From Loripinus fragilis (lineage: Eukaryota > Mollusca > Bivalvia > Lucinida > Lucinidae): a DNA stretch of 64,000 nucleotides. Made by a program: the position numbers and the translations under genes. Positions 55,819-64,000 of the stretch are shown in pieces. Each line of letters begins with the position of its first letter. Positions within the stretch are counted from its first letter, which is position 1. The stretch spans positions 58,924,811-58,988,810 of the forward strand of contig OZ026522.1 in assembly GCA_964019695.1 (NCBI GenBank), given 5' to 3'. Under the pieces are notes generated by a model. The model had not been told where the DNA came from. It searched no databases and was given only the letters and a program-made list of their open reading frames with translations.

Positions 55819-57476
55819 TCAAGAATATAGTCCAGTAAAAGCCCAACAAATCAGAATTGAGAGAGTCAGTATAGATGTATACCGTACCTCAGAACTGCTA
55901 GCAATACTGCTGCTGGAATGAGTCTCTACAAAGTCATCATAAAATTGTTCATAGTCATCAAACGCTTTTTCAATTCCACCGGCGTAATCTGGATCTTCCT
56001 CAACGCCGTCCTGAAACGTCTCACCACAGCCAGGGAAATTGTAGACCTTGCAGATCATCTGTCCATCATAACAATGACAAAGGTTGCACGCGGCCGTAAG
56101 CCAAGTGCCGTGAGCAACTGTGCCGCAGGATTGGTGACGAACACGGTGCTGGCAATAGCGACCGTAAAAAGGTTTTTTACAATGACAAAAGGAATTCATT
56201 ATATACTGACGTCAACTAAAAACGCCTCACTCATTATCACTGATTTCTTAGCGATGATTAAAGAAAATGAACAGTGACGTACTGCATCTTTATGTAGAGG
56301 TTACGCGATGTTGGAAAATGACTTAAATTTGATATGCAGGTGACGCGTTATTCCGATGACGTCATACAGGCTCAACGTACACATGACGGCATTGTGCATC
56401 GATCACTTATGATTTCAATTTGAATTTGCACCCAGTTTGTGCCGTAAATGTTTTGCTAATCAAAAAACAAATTTGGATCATTTTTTCAAACAGTTGTGCT
56501 TGCGAGTAATAACTTTGTGAAATTATGACGTCATATTAAAGACAAAATGTAAGGTCCGTTTACGAAACTTGCCAGCTTTCTCGTTTTCCTTTAAGTAATG
56601 GAAAAAATTATAATAGGTACATTAGGTAATGTACACAGAATATGCCTACATAAAATTACGTTATTTGAGATAAGCTATAACGCCCAATGGCCAGTCGTTT
56701 GTCTACGTTAACGTCATCCAAAACGGCCGTCTGGAACACGTGCCAGATTGTGTTTTCTCCGCAATCGTCGCTGGTTAAAGCCTTAAGACTTTTGCAAAGG
56801 ATTCATAACAATCTTTTCACCCACTTTGCAGAGTCATGACATTTAAGTTTTACTGAAATGCATGGCGAAAAGGTGGGTGGGGTAAGTTGTTTCTTTCAGC
56901 AGACGCATACAAACATTGTCTGAACATTATAAACGCATTTTTGTTAAAATAGAGACTGTTTTACAATGGTTAAACACGTTTTTCCTGTCAACGGATTGTG
57001 TCTGGAAACAAAGCAAATGTGGCTAAGATCTTGTGTCGCACGAAATGGTGACCCCTGACTCAAACCGAGGTCGTTTTCTCAGCCTCAAATATTCATTCAG
57101 CAATCTTGTTTTCATGAGATACGCTTGACTGGTAAAATGTTATAATGCACTAAAATTCATAACTTTAGTCTGGTCAGTCTAAGAGATATTCACGTTTATT
57201 TTAAGATGAGGCGTTTTTTCTTGACGTCAGTATACATAGCCCTCCATTTTCACAACAGTCCTTTGTAGCTGCAGATGTGCTGAGGTTCTCAGGGGCTGCC
57301 ATCAAATTGTTCTTTCCGTGCGTCCGTCTTTCTCTTCTCTCTGTTCGGCGGGTCGTACTCAGCCATTCTGAATAGCTGCTTTTGGCAGTCACCAACTGGA
57401 GCGTTAAACAGAAGCAGAAAATTCTGAAATATAACGGAATACTTGTTAATAATGTACATTTCATAGATGTTTTCAT
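55819..57476 (-). pseudogene. EGF-CFC gene copy 3, split by a MITE in the EGF domain
   Basis: 5' part 57235-57476: leader MKTSMKCTLL, RRTERRERRTHGK and the start of the EGF module, CCENGGLCI. 3' part 55819-56201: SFCHC...FYGRYC, the CFC module (SCG, ACNLCHC, MIC, FPGC), acidic tail and hydrophobic C-terminus. A 1,029-bp MITE separates the two inside the EGF module, between the third and fourth cysteines. Removing it and one TA leaves exactly 627 bp, the same as copies 1 and 2, with no other frame break. The original reading frame was therefore intact when the MITE arrived. If the MITE were spliced out a product could still be made; no convincing splice sites are seen. Confidence 0.8.
56204..57232. 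mobile_element. Tc1/mariner-like MITE, TA target duplication, TACTGACGTCA ends
   Basis: The ends TACTGACGTCAA...AAAAACGCCTCA and the complement form ~27-bp inverted repeats, with TA on both sides (56202-56203, 57233-57234). Copy 2 shows the empty site near 19634. There is no transposase. Four perfect TGACGTCA words lie at 56207, 56357, 56526 and 57222. Confidence 0.85.
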
Positions 57477-58114
57477 GGTTTCCGTCACATCATGGAATAT
57501 AGCGTCACATGTTTCGACCTTCTCCAATCAGAGTTTAATAAATAAACTATGAAACGTGTTATATTTGAACAGGTTTCCTATTTTGTACTAGTATATTTCA
57601 CATGAGTGGAACTAAAAAATAAAACTATTAAGCGCATTTTAAGATATTAATTTTCCAAATATGCTGTCAGCTCATTCGTGAAAGTATTGGCATTTGTATC
57701 TAGATTCCACTGCACAACAGTTTAAAAAGGCAAATTTACTCATATACATGTAGCGAGAAATCCTGACGAACAACGTTTTTTATATTACAAAGTCGCAATT
57801 TACAAGAGAAACACAGTACTTGGTTCGAATCCACAGCAGCTTCGCCTAGGAGAAAATGTCTCACATTGGCATCAACTCTCAATTTGTTCACCCGCTTTTT
57901 CTTTACGAAACATAATCATTTTATTGATATTCCAATGTTTTACATCAAATCACAACGCGCAAAGTGTAAATGCATGCTGGCGCAATAAGAGTTATTGTAT
58001 GGTTTGTGTGTCTGTAGGGGAGATAATCCTCTCGCTAAAGCTCATGGATTATCTTCCAGTTCAGACTCACAAACCATACACTAACTTACACCATTCAGCT
58101 TCATTCGCTAAATA

Positions 58115-58702
58115 TACTGACGGACTTTAAAAACGCAACACTTGGATTACAGCTTTAATTTATGTCTAGATAAAGAAGGCAGAAGAATAATTTTGATAGT
58201 ATGTTAAAGAGCATTCATTTGTAAGTAAAACATGGAAAACTTGTCCAACTAAGATGCACTAAATGCATTAAAATGTAAATGTTTTGAGATAGGGGTAATC
58301 TGTTTCAAGTGACCAAATGTTATGAATGAAAGATTCCCTACCTTTTGAAATCAAGAAACACTAGATGCATCAATTTTGCATCATGGACTTTGTTATTCAT
58401 CGAGAAATCACTCTCATATTGATTGACAGGTCTGCGATACAGCATATTTGCGTATATGACGTTTATCTGGGTGTACCCTTTCATTCATTGGCTTAAAATC
58501 TCCTCTACTTAAGAAATGTTTAAATGGCTAAATTCATACGGATCAAATAACGTCGTCCAGTTTATTTGTACAATCAAAACTAAAGTCTTTGCTGAAGTAG
58601 TCAACTTATGATGACATTATCGAAGCAAAGGAAGTTTACATTCAACAGTCTTTTGGAAGATATAAAGGGAAGTTAGTGTTGCGTAATTAAAGTCCGTCAG
58701 TA
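58115..58702. mobile_element. Tc1/mariner-like MITE, TA target duplication, TACTGACGGACT ends
   Basis: A 588-bp element with inverted ends TACTGACGGACTTTAA...ACGCAACACT, flanked by TA (58113-58114, 58703-58704). Copy 2 has the empty site GCTAAATATGTTATC near 20560. It shares the TACTGACG start with the MITE at 56204, so both may be mobilised by one transposase. Confidence 0.85.
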
Positions 58703-60030
58703 TATGTTATCTTAAAATTTAAAACCATACCTCATTATGCATGTAATTTTATTTTGTTTAATTTCTGTAGAGTGATTTAATCTTTGATCCGCATCTGATT
58801 ATACGAGCAACTGGGATTTAGATAACAATCAAATTATTGAAGATTTCTATATTTCTCTCTGCTTATAAACCCTGTGGATCTGTGGGCCTAAGAATCCTAA
58901 GTTTTCATTGGTTTGACCAAACACTCGGATCAATTGACCATTGGCATGTTCATTTCACAGCTAAGTGGAAGCATCCGCTTAATAATTAAGGACGCGTGTC
59001 CGCTCTTCTTCCAAGAACGACCAATTTAATACATCGATTAACAGCATGTCATATTTCATGGACGATTAAGTTTGGAAACTTTAAACTAAAGCGGATGCCA
59101 ATTATGTTGATTGACCAATTAAAGGAGTCGGCTTAAAATTAGTTTGCGCATTTATTTCATTAATAAGATTTATTTAGAATAGAAAAGATTTTGATAGGGT
59201 TTATTGAAATACAATACACATCAAGTCAAGTATGCTTTATTTAGGCATAAACAAATACATGAATCTCGCCCTCACATGGGCGACATGGCATCTGAGAAAG
59301 GCATTGCTTCTAAGACATGAACTAAGATTTAACTTTCAAGTTAAATTTTCAAATTAAGTTTCAACTTGACGTGTACACTTATACTTTATGGTGTGCAGAA
59401 AGGGTGCAAATCGGAGTAATACAAATGCTTTATTGGCATTAAACATACAATATTCTTTTCGTTAAAAGCATGAAAATACATTACTAAGCATATTAGGTAC
59501 CAAGGAAAAAGTTCTAACAAATCCTGTTTTACCAGACAATGAAAGTACAGAACAGAACATAACAGAAATTTATTATGATTTGGCCATATACAGATTACCA
59601 TCATACTATACAAATATTTGCAAAGATGCAAGCTATCATGTTGATAAGCACTTAATGTCAGTAAACTCAATTTGAGAGTGAACCCACCAGATAGATAAGA
59701 TAAGATAAGATTATTTCAAAAGTCCAAAAGGCTATAAAGCCCATGAGGAAACATACAATACATAATTAATGGCATGTTGGACAGTGCAGTGACAGATACA
59801 CATATGAGGCATATATTCATACATACATGCATTCACGCGTCTAAGCGGAGAAGGTGCATCAAGAATATCATTTAATTTTACTAAATATTTCAGTAAAGAA
59901 GCTTTAATAAAGCCTATGGCTCAAGTGCAGTCAACTTGAGCTTGATTATTATATGATACGGTTGTCCACGAGAACCATAGTCGCTATTAAAGCTGTCCCA
60001 ACGGGAGTACGATATAACATTTTACATGTG

Positions 60031-60182
60031 GTAAGTTTGTAAACGAACACCAGATAACATCATAGCAGCAAAGACGAATTGACATAACACAATCCATTTG
60101 TTCGGCAATTCGACCATACAATACAAATACTTTATTCGGCATTAAACATTACATAAAATTATCTCTCCTACAAAATGAAGTG
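60031..60182. other. non-coding, retroelement tail
   Basis: TACTTTATTCGGCATTAAACAT resembles, inverted, the AATGCCAATAAAGCAC tail at 3112. Confidence 0.35.
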
Positions 60183-60471
60183 CATGCGCGGATCCAGAGG
60201 GGAAAGAGGGTCCGGACCCCCCTCCGAAAATTCACAAAAGATAGGATTTGATAGCAATACTGGTCCGGATCCCCGGAAAAATGACAAATCTACAAAGCCA
60301 GCATTCAATATTGGGTCATCATCGACACGCCAACGAAACGCCATTTAAATGGCGTTTCGCTGGCGGGCCGATAATGGCCCGCTTATAGTGATAAAATTAT
60401 TGAGTCCTTTATCCCCTCATGACCTAAAAAAGATAGTTGAACCCCCTCTGACAAAATTTTTGGATCCGCGC
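60183..60471. mobile_element. non-autonomous DNA transposon with CATGCGCGGATCC ends
   Basis: Inverted termini CATGCGCGGATCC and GGATCCGCGC, flanked by ATGAAGTG at 60175-60182 and 60472-60479. An 8-bp duplication suggests a hAT-type element. Because the right terminus overlaps the CATG, a 5-bp AAGTG duplication is the alternative. Contains the palindrome at 60333-60363. Confidence 0.6.
60333..60363. repeat. near-perfect palindrome around ATTTAAAT
   Basis: ACGAAACGCCATTT and AAATGGCGTTTCGC form a stem with no loop. Confidence 0.8.
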
Positions 60472-60515
60472 ATGAAGTGAAAATACAAGTGAAGAAAAAA
60501 CCCAAAAGCATGGAC

Positions 60516-60760
60516 CAGATTGGAGACAGGAGGTCCAGACCCCCCCCCCCTACTGGAAAATCACACCTGGCTAAAGGTTTCCTTAGAAATACTTGTACAG
60601 AGCCCCCACAACTCCCCCTCCTCGAGAAGATATTGAACCCTCGATGTAGGTCCATTCGGCCCTCAGTGAAATACGATGATGGCTAAAAAGTTTTCAGCCC
60701 CCTCCCTCCTAAACTCCGACGAGTTTAAAGGATCTGCGCATGTGTCGTGTAGGCGAGAGG
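60516..60760. repeat. partial relative of the 60183 element
   Basis: GGAGGTCCAGACCCCCCC at the left and GGATCTGCGCATG at 60730 resemble the ends of the preceding element. C-rich, non-coding. Confidence 0.4.
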
Positions 60761-61215
60761 GACCTATCGAGCCTTCAAAGAGTAATAATCTAACAGCACT
60801 GTCACAATGCAAAAGGCAACAATAAAACAATGTTTCATTGTGAAAGTTTTATTTCGTTCTGCGTTGGCGATGTCGATGCAAATGAAGAAACAATTATTTC
60901 GCTTTTTTTTTTTAAATTGAGAAAAAATGGTACTATCAGGGAAAAGTGGTATAAAAATCATGGAAGGGTTTATAACTACTTATTATTGCCGCAATATTGA
61001 ATATATAATAATTGGACACATAAAATCTTATTAGGATGCATAAAATCTCAAGTTTAGCATAAAATCAAACAATGATAACAAAATGCTATATTTGGAAAAT
61101 ACATCAAATAGACTAAAATATTTGTCAAATCCTTTTTTATTTAATTTACGAGGTGATGACGACATAAACTCTCTACGAAAGCCTAGAAGGTCCACTTTTA
61201 AAAAAAGAAAATATT

Positions 61216-61571
61216 TTTATCTCGTTATTACGAGAAAACTAACTCGTAATAACGAGATAATTAACTCGTTATAACGAGAAAGTTAATTCGTAATAACGAG
61301 AAAGATATACATCTCGTAATAACGAGATAACTAACTCATAATAACGAGATAATTAATTCGTAATAACGAGATGATTATCTCGTAATAACGAGATAACTAA
61401 CTCGTAATAACGAGATAATTATCTCGTAATAACGAGATAACTAACTCGTATTAACGAGATAACTAACTCGTTATAACGAGATAACTAACTCGTTATAACG
61501 AGATAACTAACTCGTTATAACGAGATAATTATCTCGTTATTACGAGATAACTAGCTCGTAATTACGAGATT
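61216..61571. repeat. CTCGTTATTACGAG satellite array 1
   Basis: About 17 units of ~20-22 bp of the type AACTAACTCGTAATAACGAG. Each unit holds a palindromic CTCGTTATAACGAG core, so the strand orientation of units is ambiguous. Confidence 0.9.
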
Positions 61572-62875
61572 ACTTCTTTCGCCAGGTGTCCTGGAAGTCT
61601 GCGACAGTGTCAGAGATAGTAGCAGACCAGTGCACTGATCTCTAGAAGGTCCGTAGTTCTAAGTCTTAACTGGTTTTAACCTGATTGACACAGGGAAATC
61701 CTAGAAGTTTGTGACAGTCCAAGAGTCGGCATTGCTCTTGGGAGGGTCCATACGGGTCAAAACTCGTTTAAGCTTTTTTTTGACACGAGGGATTGCTATA
61801 AGTATGTGACTGTGTCAGGGATATTCTTATTGATTTCAATGGGTCTATAGAGGTCAAAACCAGTCTTAAGTTCTTTGGCACCAGGGATCCTGGAAGTCTG
61901 AGACGGTGTCAGAGACAGTCGCAGACAAGTGCAATAAATTCGAGATGGTCCCTAGAAGTCTAAACTGGTCTTAACGTCTGATACAAGCTCAAACTTACAG
62001 GAGTCCCCGTGTCAAACAAGCTTAAATGAGTTTTGACCAGTATGGACCCGCCGAAGAGAAATGCACCGGGTTGGCATTCTCTCTGGGACTGTCATAAACT
62101 TCCTGGATTAAAAGTATCCTTCATATGTAGTGTTGTAAGACAAGGAAATCCCACCCGAGGACCAGATTAATTCTCCAGAAACGAGGCTCTACCGAGTTTC
62201 TGACCAAATTATTCGAGTCCGAGGGCGAGATTTCATTGCCTTGCTATTCCCCGGCCCCCGAGTGGATGGGGGATACAAATGACTGTTGCATTATTGACAA
62301 CCCCGGGGGTGGTGGCATTTAGCAAGAATGTTGCCACAAATTTGGCCCCGCAGTGCAGGGCTTTAAAAATTGAAAAGTTAAAAGCCCTGTTGTTCCCCGG
62401 TCCCAAGGGGGCTGGGGGTACGAATGGCTGGTGTATGATTATTGGGATCTCTATTGAGAAAGACGTCGTGGCGCAAAAAAACTGTGTAAATAACCTGCGT
62501 CACATTGTTGTTGCATTTTAGTGACGTCAGAATTGTTATGACGTCATTCAACAATGTGAGAATGACGTATTTCCACATAATATTAAGGCGTAAATTGCTC
62601 AGCTTAAAGGTGTTATAATTTGAAGTCGGCACTTGGATGGGATGAGCAGGTCATGTAAATGGGACAAGAAGGTCTACACGTGGATGTGATGAGGAAATTC
62701 CGCACTGCGTTCTGCCTATAGAACGTCTTGTCTTGAACGATAAGTGGGTTAGAATCCCCTATGCCAATCGGGTTAAGACCAGTTTAGACTTCCAGGGACC
62801 TTCAACAGTTCATTGCACTGGTCTGCGACTGTCTCGAACATTGTCGCAGACTTCCAGGATCCCTGGTGCCAAACA

Positions 62876-63078
62876 AGTTATCTCGTAATAACGAGTAAGT
62901 TATCTCGTTATTACGAGTTAGTTATCTCGTTAATACGAGATAATTATCTCGTTATAACGAGTTAGTTATCTCGTTATTACGAGATAATTATCTCGTTATT
63001 ACGAGATAACTATCGCGTTATTACGAGTTAGTTATCGCGTTATTACGAGATAATTATCTCGTTATTACGAGATAGTTC
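62876..63078. repeat. CTCGTTATTACGAG satellite array 2
   Basis: About 10 units of the same ~20-22 bp repeat, for example GTTATCTCGTTATTACGAG, with some TATCGCGTT variants. Confidence 0.9.
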
Positions 63079-63702
63079 TCACTTTATTAGTAAAGACTAG
63101 TTTTGACCTCTATGGACATCCCCCTGGAGTTAAATGGACTGGTCTGGGACTGTTCAGGATGACACGGTTGCAGACGCCAGGAATCTCCAATGCCAAACAA
63201 GCCCCAACCAGTTTCGACCTCTATGGATGCTCCCGTGTTAAATGCACAGACGTCCGACTTTCCTGATCGTCTTTCAGACTTCTAGGACTTCCTAGTGCCA
63301 ATCGGGAAAGACCAGTTTAGACTTCTAGGGACCCCTATATACCCGCAGATTTCCAGGATTCCCTGGTGCCAATCGGGTTAAGACCAGTTTAAGATCTCAA
63401 TATAAAGCCTCTAGGGAATTTCTTCAGTTAATGCACTGGTTTGCGACTGTCTCTGACACCGTCACATACTTCCAGGATCTCCAAAGTCAAACAGTTTAGA
63501 CCAGTTTCGACCTCCCTGGATTCCCCCGAGTCACAAGCACTTGTATTTGACTGCCCCTGGTGCCATTGCAGACTTCAAGGAATCCCTGGTGCCGAACAAG
63601 CTTAGACCAGTGTCGACCTCTATGGACCCCCTAAGCTCAATGCACCAGTCTGGGACTGTCTCTGGCGCCCTTGCAAGACTGCCAGGAATCTCTGGTGCCA
63701 AA

Positions 63703-64000
63703 CAAGTTATCTCGTAAAAACGAGTGAGTTTTTTTCTCGTAATTACGAGATAGTTATCTCGTAATAACGAGTTAGTCATCTCGTTATAACGAATTAATTA
63801 TCTCGTTATAACGAGTTAATTATCTCGTTATTACGAGTTAGTTTTCTCGTAATTACGAGATAATTATCTCGTTATTACGAGATACATATTTTTCTCGTTA
63901 TTACGACTTAACTTTCTCGTTATAACGAGTTAATCATCTCGTTATTACGAGTTAATCATCTCGTTATTACGAGTTAATCAACTCGTTATTACGAGTTAGC
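63703..64000. repeat. CTCGTTATTACGAG satellite array 3
   Basis: At least 14 units, running to the end of the window. Confidence 0.9.

Larger units (their letters stand above)
53270..60030 (-). repeat. block B copy 3, carrying EGF-CFC gene 3
   Basis: Inverted relative to 2513-12620. It lacks the LINE, tandem repeat and SINE of copy 1 (3246-6592) but has two Tc1/mariner-like MITEs that copies 1 and 2 lack. The frame at 59386-59670 is the counterpart of 2880-3089 and is not a gene. Confidence 0.8.
61216..64000. mobile_element. composite foldback-like element (satellite arms, ~110-bp repeats, central unique region)
   Basis: Left side: satellite array, then units with CCTGGAAGTCTGCGACAG (61590, 61697, 61795, 61890). 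Centre: ~62100-62740, unique. Right side: the same ~110-bp units in the opposite orientation (GCAGACTTCCAGGATCCCTGG at ~62845), then arrays 2 and 3 with more units between. Overall an inverted layout running off the window. No transposase; frames at 62279-62521 have no motif. Confidence 0.55.

Noticed and set aside
60477..60686. Proline-rich open frame 60477-60686
   Set aside because: C-rich repeat sequence related to the 60183 element; no conserved domain.
61216..64000. CRISPR-like array because of short regular repeats
   Set aside because: Units are contiguous ~20-22 bp palindromic repeats without unique spacers, in a eukaryotic genome.

Overview
This window is eukaryotic, from an animal and most likely a bivalve mollusc. 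The evidence is the AT-rich DNA without operons, the dense nested transposons of metazoan type (Ty3/gypsy, LINEs, a Penelope-like fragment, PIF/Harbinger, Tc1/mariner-like MITEs, tRNA-derived SINEs), and the only clear host gene, an EGF-CFC (Cripto-type) gene. A dreissenid mussel is a guess from memory: I associate the many ~60-70 bp GATCAG hairpins seen here with that group. There is no bacterial, viral, rRNA or CRISPR feature.

Layout. (i) 836-12620 carries two blocks that recur inverted elsewhere. Block A (836-2510) recurs at 25622-32079. Block B (2513-12620) recurs at 53270-60030 and in part at 16745-21047. Each block B copy carries one EGF-CFC gene: 7841-8467 (+), 19254-19880 (-) and 55819-57476 (-). 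Once inserted DNA is removed, all three span exactly 627 bp. The middle copy is intact, the left copy has a stop near its 5' end, and the right copy is cut by a 1,029-bp MITE. (ii) 12.5-16 kb holds pieces of dead LINEs and a Penelope-like fragment. (iii) 21.6-25.1 kb holds two foldback elements, one with a PIF/Harbinger derivative inside an arm. (iv) 27052-31034 is a ~4-kb element with ~750-bp inverted repeats and a decayed ORF of unknown family. (v) 34957-45281 is a Ty3/gypsy-type LTR retrotransposon (177-bp LTRs, 5-bp target duplication, LTRs differing at 4 sites) split in its RT by a 5.5-kb LINE with a 12-bp target duplication. (vi) 46-53 kb holds dispersed repeats, a second relic of the unknown ORF family, and tandem repeats of ~172 and ~730 bp. 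(vii) 61.2-64 kb is an inverted arrangement of ~110-bp repeats and arrays of a ~22-bp unit containing CTCGTTATTACGAG; it runs off the window.

Duplicate copies give natural empty sites for six insertions: a TTAA MITE, a GTAC palindrome, two TA MITEs, a SINE, and the long-TIR element. Their boundaries and target duplications can therefore be read directly. No functional system joins the genes here. The EGF-CFC genes are expected to act at the cell surface as Nodal-type co-receptors; almost everything else is mobile DNA, mostly inactive.
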